From contig NZ_FTMQ01000003.1 of NCBI RefSeq assembly GCF_900156055.1, positions 310,001-374,000 of the forward strand: a stretch of DNA of 64,000 nucleotides. The letters are read 5' to 3'. The position numbers were made by a program, and so were the translations under genes. Source of the stretch: Rhizobium sp. RU33A. GTDB lineage: Bacteria; Pseudomonadota; Alphaproteobacteria; Rhizobiales; Rhizobiaceae. Positions 44,942 to 54,153 of this stretch are shown here, piece by piece. Numbering within the stretch: the first letter of the stretch is position 1; each line of letters begins with the position of its first letter. The notes beneath the pieces are model-generated. The model searched no databases. It saw nothing but the letters and a program-made list of their open reading frames with translations, and was not told the DNA's origin.

Positions 44942-46630
44942 CTAGCCGAGCCAAGGGGGCAGGTTGCCGCGATCTTCACCGGTCACGGCGGCTTCCACAC
45001 AGGCAGCGAGGCTGCCGAAGCGCATGGTCCGTCCGGTGAGGCCCGGGCCGTAATGGGCATATTTGCCGGAATTGGTCATGATGGTCCGGGCATCGACGGG
45101 GATGATGGGCTCGGTCACCATGCACCAGCAGGTGTCGTTGACGAGGGTCACGCCGAATTCGGTGAGCAAAGCCACATCGCCTGCCGCTTCCGCCTTTGCC
45201 ATCTCGGCGCGTCCGCATGTGATGACGAGGGGCACATGAGGATGGCGCCTCTTCCCGCGACAGAGGGCGGCGAGGGCGGCAAGCTCGGTGGCAGAGAAAT
45301 GCGGATTGCCGAGCGAGACCAGCTGCACTGGACCCGCATCCGCACCGTTCAGCTCGCGCCATGCCCGCTGGAGGTCGTCGTGGGTGAGCAAAGTCATCGG
45401 AAGGTCTAGGGCTGCAAAGGTCTTGGGGCTCTGCGCTTCCGGCGTGACGCCAGCGATATGGAACATCGGCGCCGCCGAGGTGGTGGCAAACGCTGCCCCG
45501 AAGGCCTTGAGTGCGTCCGTGTCAGGACTGTGCGCGGATACGCCCTCGACGAGCGGAATGGCATCGGGCGAAATCGTTCCGATCAGATAGCCGAGCAATG
45601 GCCAGAGGCTGTCATCCACGCCCGCAATTGGCGGCACAGTGACCCGGATCTGCGGCGCGCGCTCCTCCGGCAAATGGCAGCCCGCCTTGGGTGCCCGGCC
45701 CGTCAGCGCGATCGCGATATCGAGATAGTCGGGATACTTCATCGTGCGCGCGCCGAGCACGCTGTTGGCATAGACGACGGCATTCGATTCCGCCCAGACG
45801 ATCTGTTCGTCGCGAACAGGTCTGTCGTCGAGCAGATAGGGGGCGCAGGTGAAGGTGGCTTGTGCGCCCATCGCCACATAGGCATCAGCCACTGCGGAGG
45901 CCGGGCGTCCGAGCGCTTCCGGAACACCCTGCGCCTGCCAGCGCCGATGATCGACCGAAATCGCATTCAGCGTCGTCGGCACCACGACGCGACCGCCGAG
46001 ATCACGCAGCTTTTCAGCAAAGGCGAGGCCGCCAGGACCTGTATAGATGCAGCCGTCGATATGGGCACGGGTGATGTCTATCAGCTCTGTCGCGCCTTCG
46101 AGCGCCGCCATCCGCAGCACCATCCGCATGGCGACCGCGGCTGCCTCGCCACGCTCTCCAGAGAGGATGGCCTGGTCCTTATCCGTGAGCGCGATGTCGG
46201 AGCCAATCCCTGCGACGGCATTGCTGATCCGGACGCGCTTGGCTGTCTTCAGTCCGGCAAACACCTCTTTGCCTACCGCGATTACCGGAATCGAGCGCCC
46301 GAACACCTCCTCCGCGACGATGACGCCGAGCGTGATGATCGCTTCTGGATGTTCGAGCACGATCGCGGCGGGACCTTGTCCATTGAGGATCAGTTCGAGG
46401 ATCACGCCGCTGCCGGTGCAGGAGCCGCGGCTGGTCGGGAGTGCCAGCACGCGTCCGGTCAGCCGCTCGCCGCTCAACGGGTGATGCCGGTCGATGATCT
46501 CGCCGGTCACGGCATCTGCGCCACCCCAGAAGCTGAGCGCCGTATCGGTGAACAGCACCTCGCCCTCGGCGGAGCCTGAAACGAGTACGCGGCCCGTGAT
46601 GTCGACGGTGTCATTGAAGCTGCTCATCAT
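44942..46630 (-). CDS. Aconitase X, fused form (AcnX; candidate cis-3-hydroxyproline dehydratase type)
   Basis: The 562-residue protein joins the small swivel domain (about 1-135, with PTSRGSCTGSGVILEL) to the large aconitase X domain (about 150-555, with DITRAHIDGCIYTGPGGLAFAEKL and a C-terminal TNSGKYAHYGPGL). In some bacteria the single-chain form dehydrates cis-3-hydroxy-L-proline; in archaea the two-chain form acts on mevalonate 5-phosphate. No proline-catabolism gene is next to it here, so the substrate is open. The start overlaps the DUF2891 stop (ATGATG over TGA), and the gene is last in rnd-GNAT-rsm22-DUF2891-acnX. Confidence 0.88.
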   Translation of the reverse strand: MMSSFNDTVDITGRVLVSGSAEGEVLFTDTALSFWGGADAVTGEIIDRHHPLSGERLTGRVLALPTSRGSCTGSGVILELILNGQGPAAIVLEHPEAIITLGVIVAEEVFGRSIPVIAVGKEVFAGLKTAKRVRISNAVAGIGSDIALTDKDQAILSGERGEAAAVAMRMVLRMAALEGATELIDITRAHIDGCIYTGPGGLAFAEKLRDLGGRVVVPTTLNAISVDHRRWQAQGVPEALGRPASAVADAYVAMGAQATFTCAPYLLDDRPVRDEQIVWAESNAVVYANSVLGARTMKYPDYLDIAIALTGRAPKAGCHLPEERAPQIRVTVPPIAGVDDSLWPLLGYLIGTISPDAIPLVEGVSAHSPDTDALKAFGAAFATTSAAPMFHIAGVTPEAQSPKTFAALDLPMTLLTHDDLQRAWRELNGADAGPVQLVSLGNPHFSATELAALAALCRGKRRHPHVPLVITCGRAEMAKAEAAGDVALLTEFGVTLVNDTCWCMVTEPIIPVDARTIMTNSGKYAHYGPGLTGRTMRFGSLAACVEAAVTGEDRGNLPPWLG

Positions 46631-47637
46631 TCCGTCTCCGTCAGGGCCAAAACGGCAAAACTCACCAGCCAGTGTTCACCCATATAGTCGCCAGCCACAT
46701 GCGCAATACCGGCTTCGAGATGCCCATGCGCGGCCTCGATCATGACAGCTCGGCGCGGGTCCGTGTCCGGCAGGGTGCCCGCCAGAGAGGACCAGCACCA
46801 GGCGCGACTGAGGCTCAGGCCATCGAGATGGGCGATCTTGCCATCCGAGCGGTCGGAAACGGAGGCGGGGGCAAACAGCGTGCGCGGCTGACTGGCCGCG
46901 ATCTCAGGCAGGAAACCCTCGAACCAGCGGCCGAACTCGGACGCGGGCAGAAGCCGGCGCAAACATTCCGCCTCGATCAGCGCTGGCGAGAGGAAGTCGT
47001 CGCCCGAGGGCTCGCCCCAGGCGGGGCAGGCGGTGTCAGTGCCATACCAGCGCAGAGCCGTTGCCCGCAGCAGATCGAAGAGGCTGTCGTCTCCGACGGT
47101 GTCGGCATAGTCGGCGGCGAGCCTCAGCGCAAAGGCGGTGTTGTAATGCGTGCCCACGCGCACAGGATAGGTGGCAAGCGGCAGGAAGTCCCGGAAGCGC
47201 TGGACGATCCGCTCCGTCAGCGGCGACAGGGCCTCGGCCCAGGCCGGATCCTCGTGGCCGTGCAATTCGGCGGCAAGCTTTAGCAACCAGCCCCAGCCAT
47301 AGGGCCGCTCGTAACCCCGCGCCATGGGCCGGTCGAAATAGGCGCATTCGCCGGCGACCCTCTCGGGCACCAGCATCGTTGAGAAGAGATCACGGATCGT
47401 CGGCCCCTCCGGCATCTCGGGATGGAGGCGCAAAAGCCGCGCCAGCATCCAGTGGCCATGCACGCAGGAATGCCAGTCGTAACTGCCGTAGAAAACCGGA
47501 TGCAGTTCGGATGGCGTTTTCGCATCCTCAGGCCCTTCGAGCCCGTGCAGGATATGATTGGGATATTCGCGGGTGACATGGCCGAGCGCGATCGTCGCGA
47601 AGCGCGAGGCAAGTTCGGATGTCAGCCGCGTGGTCAT
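46627..47637 (-). CDS. DUF2891 family protein
   Basis: The 336-residue soluble protein has the family landmarks HPVFYGSYDWHSCVHGHW (about 46-63), RPYGWGWLLKLAAELH (about 110-125), GTHYNTAFALRLAADYA (about 161-177) and a C-terminal YMGEHWLVSFAVLAL. The repeated aromatic/His motifs and all-helical pattern resemble an alpha/alpha toroid, the fold of several sugar-active enzymes, but no function is established that I know of. It overlaps both neighbours by four bases, so it is tightly coupled to the Rsm22 gene and aconitase X. Confidence 0.82.
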   Translation of the reverse strand: MTTRLTSELASRFATIALGHVTREYPNHILHGLEGPEDAKTPSELHPVFYGSYDWHSCVHGHWMLARLLRLHPEMPEGPTIRDLFSTMLVPERVAGECAYFDRPMARGYERPYGWGWLLKLAAELHGHEDPAWAEALSPLTERIVQRFRDFLPLATYPVRVGTHYNTAFALRLAADYADTVGDDSLFDLLRATALRWYGTDTACPAWGEPSGDDFLSPALIEAECLRRLLPASEFGRWFEGFLPEIAASQPRTLFAPASVSDRSDGKIAHLDGLSLSRAWCWSSLAGTLPDTDPRRAVMIEAAHGHLEAGIAHVAGDYMGEHWLVSFAVLALTETE

Positions 47638-48611
47638 CCCTTATCTCCCAAGTCCAGCCTATCGCCCCAGTCAGCCCGGCGGACCTCCTTGAAGGCCTCG
47701 CCATCGCGTTTGCTGAGCGTCAGCTCTGTGGTCGATCCATCGGTCCGACAGAGTTTGACCCGCCCGACACCGCCGTTGACGCGCGGCGGAGACAGCACCC
47801 GGCCACCGACGAGGGAAATAGGTTCGCGAGAGGCGGCGATGAAGATGTATTTCTCGTCTTCCCACGGCACTTCGGCGCCCTTGGCCATCCGGTGCACCCG
47901 CGAGCGCGCCACACGGCGGGAGAAGTGGCACCAGTCCGGTGCCACGATCGGACAGTTTTCCGCATGCATGCAGGGCGCCACGAGATGCGCCCCAAGGGAT
48001 CGGAGCTTGTCACGAACGGCGAGAATGCGCTGCCAGCCAGCCGGCGTGCCCGGCTCGATGACGACGAGCATGCCTTTGGTCAGCGTCCACAGTTTTTCCG
48101 TGACGGTTCCGATGGTTGCCGGTGGAAGCTCGTCCAGGACATAGGCGAGTGTCACGAGATCGGATGGCCCAAGCGCCGGGATCTTGGCTGTGACGTCACC
48201 CGCCTGCCAGCGGCTCTTGACGCTGCCAGAAGCGGCGAGCTTTTCGCCAACGCTGCGGATTGCGCCGCTCGCTTCCACCATCTCGGCGGATGTCAGGCTG
48301 CCCCAGGTATCGGCCGCCGCCCAGAGTGCCGTGCCGGGGCCGCAGCCGAGATCGATCAGGGTCTCCGGCTGGAAATCCGGTGCCGCATCCTCGACCATGG
48401 CAAGCGCTGCCCGGACCGCCGCAAAGGTGGCGGGCAGGCGGGTCGCGAGATAGGCCTTGGCGGCCAGCGCATCGTCGATATGAAACCGCCCGTCACGAAC
48501 CTCGCGCCGGTAGCGATCCGAGAGGATAGCGCTCGCCTTGGCGAGCCGTTCCAGCGGTTCGCCCTGGAGCATCTGGTCGACGGCGGAGCGGAGCGGGGCG
48601 GGAAGTTCCAT
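47634..48611 (-). CDS. Rsm22-family methyltransferase-like protein
   Basis: The start is ATG 48611 (MELPAPLRSAV). The 325-residue protein has a SAM-type loop LIDLGCGPGTALW (about 87-99), VTLAYVLDELP (about 152) and a cysteine cluster in PCMHAENC and DWCHFSRR (about 208-228), with a further Cys in VKLCRTDG. The family includes mitochondrial Rsm22/METTL17, needed for small-subunit assembly, in which cysteines hold an iron-sulfur cluster. A similar ribosome role in bacteria is inferred. It lies nine bases after the GNAT gene and overlaps DUF2891 by four. Confidence 0.85.
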   Translation of the reverse strand: MELPAPLRSAVDQMLQGEPLERLAKASAILSDRYRREVRDGRFHIDDALAAKAYLATRLPATFAAVRAALAMVEDAAPDFQPETLIDLGCGPGTALWAAADTWGSLTSAEMVEASGAIRSVGEKLAASGSVKSRWQAGDVTAKIPALGPSDLVTLAYVLDELPPATIGTVTEKLWTLTKGMLVVIEPGTPAGWQRILAVRDKLRSLGAHLVAPCMHAENCPIVAPDWCHFSRRVARSRVHRMAKGAEVPWEDEKYIFIAASREPISLVGGRVLSPPRVNGGVGRVKLCRTDGSTTELTLSKRDGEAFKEVRRADWGDRLDLGDKG

Positions 48612-48619
48612 GGGTGTCC

Positions 48620-49117
48620 TCAGCCGCGCCGCGCCGCCCATTCGGGGCGGAGAATGGACATCAGGAGGAAATCTGAGCGGCTGCCATCGGGCAGAAGAGC
48701 TGCCTGGCGCAACACGCCTTCCTGGATGAAGCCGATCTTGCGGTAGACCGCCTGCGCACGCAGATTGCCGCTCACCACGTCGAGCCAGAGGCGATGGGCA
48801 TTGGTTTCGAGAAAGGCAAAGTCGACGGCACCGGCGAGCAGTTGCGTACCCACGCCCTTTTCCGGGCTCGAAACCGCGATGCGCTTAACGCAGGCATTGC
48901 CGTCGCGTCGGTTGACATCCATCAGGATGACGAAGCCGAGCGATTGGCCATCGTCACCTTCGCCAATCAGATGCGCAAACGAGTAGCTCGCAAGCTGCGC
49001 CCTGTGCTCGTCAACGCTATAGCGGCCGATGAACTGGTCATAGCCCGGCTTGCGCTCGGTCTCCATGATGAACGGGATATCGGCCTCCGTTGCACGGCGC
49101 AGGGATAGCGCCGTCAC
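48620..49117 (-). CDS. GNAT-family N-acetyltransferase
   Basis: The 165-residue protein has the GNAT acetyl-CoA pattern: VKRIAVSSPEKGVGTQLLAGAV (about 78-99) with the loop PEKGVGTQLL, then LWLDVVSGNLRAQAVYRKIGF (about 110-130). The start is GTG, three bases after the rnd stop. RimJ/RimL-like length is noted but the acceptor is unknown. Operon position between rnd and rsm22 suggests co-expression with RNA-related genes. Confidence 0.87.
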   Translation of the reverse strand: MTALSLRRATEADIPFIMETERKPGYDQFIGRYSVDEHRAQLASYSFAHLIGEGDDGQSLGFVILMDVNRRDGNACVKRIAVSSPEKGVGTQLLAGAVDFAFLETNAHRLWLDVVSGNLRAQAVYRKIGFIQEGVLRQAALLPDGSRSDFLLMSILRPEWAARRG

Positions 49118-49120
49118 GGA

Positions 49121-50266
49121 TCAGAACTCCACCGCTTCGACGCGCTTATCGACGAAGCGCAGGCCGACGCCGCCGGAGATCAACTTGAGCGCGAGATCGC
49201 CGAACAGCTCCTTGCGCCAGCCCTGGAGAGCGGCCACTTCGGCCTTCTCGCCCTCGGCTGCGATCTTTTCCAGGTCTTCGCTGTTGGCAATCACCTTGGA
49301 GGCGACGCCATGTTTTTCCGAGGTGAGGCGCAGCAGAACCTTCAAGAGTTCGACCGCCGACTGCGTGCCTTCGGGTGCATGCGCGTGACGTTGTAAATGC
49401 GGCATTTCAGACTTTGGAAGTGCAAGGGCCGTATTCACCTGTTCGATGATGGCGGCGCCTGAAGATGAGCGTTCCCAGCCCTTGGGGATGGTGCGCAGGC
49501 GTCCGAGCGCCTCCACGTCCTTCGGCTGCTGCTGGGCGATCTCGTAGATCGCATCGTCCTTCAAGACGCGCGAGCGCGGCACGTTGCGGGCACGCGCCTC
49601 GCGTTCGCGCCATGCGGCGACATATTGCATGACGGCGAGTTCCGTCGGCTTGCGCAGCCGCATCTTCAGCCGCTGCCAGGCCTGTTCCGGCGGCAGGTCA
49701 TAGGTCTCGCGGGATTCGAGGATCGCCATTTCCTCGGTCAGCCATTCCGCACGGCCTTCCGCTTCCAGCTGACCTTTCAGCTTCAGATAGACATCGCGCA
49801 GATGGGTGACATCGGCCAGCGCATAATCGAGCTGCTTTTCGGACAGCGGACGGCGGCTCCAATCGGTGAAGCGCGAGGTCTTGTCGATATGGACGTTCTT
49901 CACCTTCTGCACGAGCTGGTCATAGGAGACCGAGTCGCCGAAGCCGCAGACCATGGCCGCAACCTGCGTATCGAAGATCGGATGCGGGATCAGGTCGCCG
50001 AGATGGAAGATGATTTCGATGTCCTGGCGGGCCGCATGGAAGACCTTCACGACGGCGGAATTGGCCATCAGCTCGAAGAAGGGCTTGAGGTCCAGGCCCT
50101 TGGCCATCGGGTCGACGATGTATTCGTGTTCCGGGCTCGCCATCTGGATGAGGCAGAGTTCCGGCCAGAAGGTCGTTTCGCGGAGAAATTCCGTGTCGAT
50201 CGTGATGAAATCGGATTGAGCGAGGAGGCGGCAGGCCTCTTCGAGCGCAGCAGTTGTATCGATCAT
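49121..50266 (-). CDS. rnd: Ribonuclease D
   Basis: RNase D trims the 3' ends of tRNA and other stable RNAs. The 381-residue protein has the DEDDy exonuclease domain (about 1-200) with FITIDTEFLRE (about 20-30), VKVFHAARQDIEIIF (about 73-87) and the third motif LDYALADVTHLRDVYLKL, and an HRDC domain (about 210-290) with ARNVPRSRVLKDDAI. Length is standard. It is first in a five-gene minus-strand series and has an inverted repeat 15 bases before its ATG. Confidence 0.95.
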   Translation of the reverse strand: MIDTTAALEEACRLLAQSDFITIDTEFLRETTFWPELCLIQMASPEHEYIVDPMAKGLDLKPFFELMANSAVVKVFHAARQDIEIIFHLGDLIPHPIFDTQVAAMVCGFGDSVSYDQLVQKVKNVHIDKTSRFTDWSRRPLSEKQLDYALADVTHLRDVYLKLKGQLEAEGRAEWLTEEMAILESRETYDLPPEQAWQRLKMRLRKPTELAVMQYVAAWREREARARNVPRSRVLKDDAIYEIAQQQPKDVEALGRLRTIPKGWERSSSGAAIIEQVNTALALPKSEMPHLQRHAHAPEGTQSAVELLKVLLRLTSEKHGVASKVIANSEDLEKIAAEGEKAEVAALQGWRKELFGDLALKLISGGVGLRFVDKRVEAVEF

Positions 50267-50280
50267 TTCGGCTCGGTCAT

Positions 50281-50308
50281 GGAAACTAAAGGATCAACCT
50301 TAGTTTCC
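50281..50308. promoter_or_regulatory. Inverted repeat upstream of rnd
   Basis: GGAAACTAA (50281-50289) and TTAGTTTCC (50300-50308) are perfect nine-base arms with a ten-base spacer, which adds two more pairs if one base is bulged. On the minus strand a TTGACA hexamer (complement of 50323-50328) lies just upstream, so the dyad may sit at or just after the rnd promoter start. It could be an operator or a leader hairpin. Confidence 0.4.
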
Positions 50309-50381
50309 CTTCTGGCCTTCCTTGTCAATATGAACGACCGGGAAACGGGCCCTGTAAGCCCTCTTCAAAGGGTCAAGTCCC

Positions 50382-51269
50382 TTAATCGTCGGCTGAAACA
50401 CCCTTCAGCGCCGCAATGTTCTGGCTGTGGACCGCCTCGTAGGGTGCGAAATAAGTAAGCGTTCCCGCAGCAAGTTCCGGTGCGATGAAGCTTTGAAGGC
50501 TCTCGGTCTCGAGCTCCGGATCATCCATACGGGCCAGCAGTCGGGTAAGATAGTCGCGCGTGGCCGTCACCAGCGACGGCGGATAGCCGCCGGATGCGAT
50601 CACCTGCTCGTCGCCATGATTGGGCAGGATGCGGCTGAAATCGAGCTTCGCCAGTCGGTCGAGTTCGGCGATGTGCCGCGCCGTGTTGTCGGGCTCCGAG
50701 ATGTAGGTGACACTGTCTTCCAGCGTGTCGCCGGCCAGCAGTACACCGAGATGCGGCAACAGCAGAATAGTCCCATCGGCACTGTGAATATCGAACTGCA
50801 TCAGCGTCACCGTGATGTCGCCGACCTCAAGCGTCATCTTGCCCTCGAAGGTCTCTGTCGGCATGACGACCGGATTGATCGGCGGGTCCTTGGCAACCAG
50901 CACCTTGCGTTTCTCGATCAGCGTGTTGCGCGTCAGCTTGTTCGAGATGATCGGGCAGTCGATGAAGCCGGCATTGCCGGCAACATGATCGGTATGCCAG
51001 TGACTGAGCACGACCCGGATTCTGGTGACGCCGAGGCTGGAGAGGTGGCTGCGAATGGCACGCGCATGGTCGAAGGAGATATGCGTGTCATAGACCAGCG
51101 CCTCGCGCCCCGAGACGATTGCATAGCTTGCGACGCCGAGGCTATAGGCACCGTCGTCGAGCCAGTTCGGCTTGTCGGAATGCAGACGTTTGCCGAGGGT
51201 GCGTCCGTCGTAATAGGTATACAGCCCCGGATAGGGCTCGTGGATACGCATCGTCTCGGCAAGGCTCAT
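50382..51269 (-). CDS. MBL-fold metallo-hydrolase
   Basis: The 295-residue protein has the metallo-beta-lactamase signature SHWHTDH (89-95), with a second ligand site around FDIHSADGT (about 160) and GDTLED (about 180), and a final His in PNHGDEQV (about 215). This is a complete dinuclear site. No signal peptide is seen. It starts one base after the multicopper oxidase stop, so the two are co-translated. The substrate is unknown; the fold serves lactonases, glyoxalases and others. Confidence 0.88.
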   Translation of the reverse strand: MSLAETMRIHEPYPGLYTYYDGRTLGKRLHSDKPNWLDDGAYSLGVASYAIVSGREALVYDTHISFDHARAIRSHLSSLGVTRIRVVLSHWHTDHVAGNAGFIDCPIISNKLTRNTLIEKRKVLVAKDPPINPVVMPTETFEGKMTLEVGDITVTLMQFDIHSADGTILLLPHLGVLLAGDTLEDSVTYISEPDNTARHIAELDRLAKLDFSRILPNHGDEQVIASGGYPPSLVTATRDYLTRLLARMDDPELETESLQSFIAPELAAGTLTYFAPYEAVHSQNIAALKGVSADD

Positions 51270-51270
51270 G

Positions 51271-52680
51271 TCATGTTACTCGGAAATAGCCGGTCATCCC
51301 GGTCTTCTGGTGTTCGATGATGTGGCAGTGAAACACCCAGTCGCCCGGGTTGTCGGCCACCAGCGCAAGCTGGACCTTTTCATCCGGCAGCACAAGGTAG
51401 GTATCCGAGACCAACGGCTGCACCTGGCGTTTGTTGGACGCGACGGCCTTGAAGTTCATGCCATGCAGATGGATGGGATGCGCATGCGGCGTGACGTTCT
51501 CGACATTGAACAGGTAAGTGCGGCCTAACTTCAGCTCCGCGATCGGTGCGGTCGGATCAGGCGTGTCGCCGGGATAGGGCACCTTGTTGATCGCCCAGAA
51601 GGAATAGCCGAGCGTCCCGCAGATCGAATCGCGGGAAGCACTTTCGGCGGTGGCGCTGAGAAGCAGCGGGATTTCGGTAGCGTTGGAAAGATCGGCGTCC
51701 ATGCCCGCGTTTTCCGCAAGCAGCCCGAGATCCCCGAGATCGCGCTTGAGCGATGAACCGACCGCCCTGAACCGCGCCACCACCTTCGCCGTCGAGGGCC
51801 TCACATCCTCCAGCGCCATCTCCGCACCCTCGCGGTCGGCGACACGAATGGCGAGATCCAGTCGCTGCCCCGGCGAGACGACGGCCATGTCGAGCGCCAT
51901 GCGCTCGGGCACCGGATGCCCGTCGATCGCGATGATCTGGGCCTCGGCGCCTGCGAGCTTGAGATTATAGATGCGCGTCACATCGGCCGCGAGGATACGG
52001 ACACGGACGAGGCCGCCGGTCGGAACGTCATAAACGGGCTCTTGCCGCCAGTTGGCGGTGCGCAGCGTCCCGAAGGTGCCGGTCTTCGCCGCATCGCGCG
52101 GCTTGAACGGTGCGATGAACTGACTGTCGCGGCCGAGGCGGAAATCCCTGAGGTTCAGCACCACCTCGCCATCGAAGACGGGATCGCGATCGTCTTCGAC
52201 CACCAGCACGCCGGCAAGCCCGCGGCCCATCTGCGTTAGCGTGTTGCAATGCGGGTGATACCAGAAGGTGCCGGCATCCGGCGGCGAGAAGGCATAGTCG
52301 AAGCGGTCGCCGGTATAGACGTAAGGCTGGGTGACGAAGGGCACGCCGTCCTGATCGTTCGGCAGGCGGATGCCGTGCCAGTGGATGGTCGTCGGCTCGT
52401 CCAGCCGGTTAATGAGCCGCGCCTTGAAGGCGTCCCCGCGCTTGGCGCGCAGGATGGGCGGGGAGGGATCTGCAGACGGCTGCCCGGTCAGTGCATAACG
52501 CATCACGCCCCGCGTCGGCTGCTTTCCGTCGAGAGACACATCGCCGGTCAGCGCCTCGATCTCGATCGGGTCGCTGGCAGCCAACGCCTGGCTGAGACGC
52601 GGCATCACCGCAAGGCCTGTGCCGTATGCGCCAAGCACGGCTGCGGATTTGAGAAGGGTGCGTCTGGAAACAAAGGTCAC
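51271..52680 (-). CDS. Multicopper oxidase (laccase/CueO/CopA-like), exported
   Basis: The 469-residue protein has a Tat-type signal (SRRTLLKS at 5-12, then a hydrophobic stretch to about 34) for export as a folded copper enzyme. All copper motifs are present: HWHG (100-103), YHPHC (141-145), HPIHLHG (about 410) and HCHIIEH (about 453), giving the trinuclear centre and the type 1 site, with a Met axial ligand in KTGM. These enzymes oxidise metals or phenols and reduce oxygen to water. No Met-rich insertion like that of CueO is seen. The MBL-hydrolase gene follows directly. Confidence 0.93.
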   Translation of the reverse strand: MTFVSRRTLLKSAAVLGAYGTGLAVMPRLSQALAASDPIEIEALTGDVSLDGKQPTRGVMRYALTGQPSADPSPPILRAKRGDAFKARLINRLDEPTTIHWHGIRLPNDQDGVPFVTQPYVYTGDRFDYAFSPPDAGTFWYHPHCNTLTQMGRGLAGVLVVEDDRDPVFDGEVVLNLRDFRLGRDSQFIAPFKPRDAAKTGTFGTLRTANWRQEPVYDVPTGGLVRVRILAADVTRIYNLKLAGAEAQIIAIDGHPVPERMALDMAVVSPGQRLDLAIRVADREGAEMALEDVRPSTAKVVARFRAVGSSLKRDLGDLGLLAENAGMDADLSNATEIPLLLSATAESASRDSICGTLGYSFWAINKVPYPGDTPDPTAPIAELKLGRTYLFNVENVTPHAHPIHLHGMNFKAVASNKRQVQPLVSDTYLVLPDEKVQLALVADNPGDWVFHCHIIEHQKTGMTGYFRVT

Positions 52681-52779
52681 GGTCGGAACTCTCGCTGAAC
52701 GTCCCGTTTTTAAAGTTGAGCCGGGCGATCAGCAATAGCATCAGCCGTCCATGCTGTCGCAGGCCTGACGATGATCAGC

Positions 52780-54018
52780 TCAGCCGCCGTCCTTTTCGTT
52801 CGGCGGCGTCGCGAGCTTGCTGAAGAATGTCGAGGTGCGCAGCAGGCTGCGGAAACGCATGCGCCGCTTTTCGGTCGGCACTGCGTCGCGCACGCGAATG
52901 CGGGCGAGCGTATATGCCGCGAAAAACGTCAACACGACGATGACGTAAGCGAAGAGCGCATGCGGCCCAAAGGCCTCCATCAGGAAGGAGGCAATCAGCG
53001 GGCCGACGACAGCGCCGATCGACCAGAAGAACAGCGTGCCGGCGGAGACCAGCGCATGTTGGCCGGGTGCGGCATGGTCATTGGCATGCGCCGAGCACAG
53101 CGAATAGAGCGGCAGGGCAAAGGCGCCGAAGGCGAAGATGCCGATGAAATTGGCGATTTCGCTCTCACCCGCCAGGAAGGCGAGGAAGACTGAGGCGAGC
53201 AGGGCGCCGATCGTCGAGACGAGGATGATGACGCGGCGGTCGAGCTTGTCGGAGTAGTGGCCGAGCGGATATTGCAGCACGATTCCGGCAAAGATGCCGA
53301 TGCTCATGAAGGTGGCGATCGCGGTTACCGACAGGCCGATGCCATCGGCATAGATCGGCCCCAGCGACCGGAAGCTCGAATTGGTGAGCCCGATGACGAT
53401 GCAGCCAACGGTGGCGAGCGGCGAGACCGACCAGAGTACTTTGATGTCGAACTTCACATCCTTGGGCGGGGCAGGGCTCGACTTGTCGGCAAACGAGATC
53501 GGCACGAGCGAAAGCGACAGCGCCATGGCGATGATCGCGAAGAGATCGATGCCGCTGACCCCGAAGAGCGGGATCATATACTGCGCCGCCGTCACCGAGC
53601 CGAGATCGACGAAGCGATAGACGGAGAGCGTGCGCGCTCGCGTGGCATTGGTGACGCGGGCGTTCAGCCAGCTTTCGACGACGGCGAAGAGGCCGGCAAA
53701 ACACACACCCTGCACGAGGCGCATCAGGAACCAGGAGATCGGATCGATCACCAGCACCATCATGATCGAGGCGGCCGAAGCGATGGCGGCGAGCGCCGAA
53801 AAGGCGCGGATATGCCCGATCGCCCGCATGATCTTGGTGATGTAAACGCAGCCGATGACGAAGCCGATGAAATAGCCGGCACCCACCATGCCAATGACCG
53901 AGGTGCTGAAACCCTCCTCGATGCCGCGCAGGGCGATGAACGTGCCCTGCAATCCGTTGCCGCCGATCAAGATGCCGGCGGTGATGAGAAGCGGGATGAG
54001 AGGGCGAATGTCGTGCAT
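52780..54018 (-). CDS. Major facilitator superfamily transporter
   Basis: The start is ATG 54018 (MHDIRPLIPLLITAGIL); the longer frame to 54117 is basic and Arg-rich and has no support. The 412-residue protein has 12 predicted helices, a cytoplasmic loop with an Asp/Lys pair between helices 2 and 3 (YITKIMRAIGHIRA) and a matching repeat in the second half (PLGHYSDKLDRRVII). The pattern fits the YcaD-like branch. The substrate is unknown. No ribosome site is obvious. It is 99 bases before the multicopper oxidase gene on the same strand. Confidence 0.86.
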   Translation of the reverse strand: MHDIRPLIPLLITAGILIGGNGLQGTFIALRGIEEGFSTSVIGMVGAGYFIGFVIGCVYITKIMRAIGHIRAFSALAAIASAASIMMVLVIDPISWFLMRLVQGVCFAGLFAVVESWLNARVTNATRARTLSVYRFVDLGSVTAAQYMIPLFGVSGIDLFAIIAMALSLSLVPISFADKSSPAPPKDVKFDIKVLWSVSPLATVGCIVIGLTNSSFRSLGPIYADGIGLSVTAIATFMSIGIFAGIVLQYPLGHYSDKLDRRVIILVSTIGALLASVFLAFLAGESEIANFIGIFAFGAFALPLYSLCSAHANDHAAPGQHALVSAGTLFFWSIGAVVGPLIASFLMEAFGPHALFAYVIVVLTFFAAYTLARIRVRDAVPTEKRRMRFRSLLRTSTFFSKLATPPNEKDGG

Positions 54019-54153
54019 GTGAGGGCCTGCAGGCCGCGGCGAGGGCGAGTGATCGTTGAGTCGGCGCCGTGGCAGGTCCGAATTCCTAGACCTGTTTGGC
54101 GAGCGGCGACAGGCCAAAATCGCGGCCCGTCGCCATCCACCCGGATTTGACCG

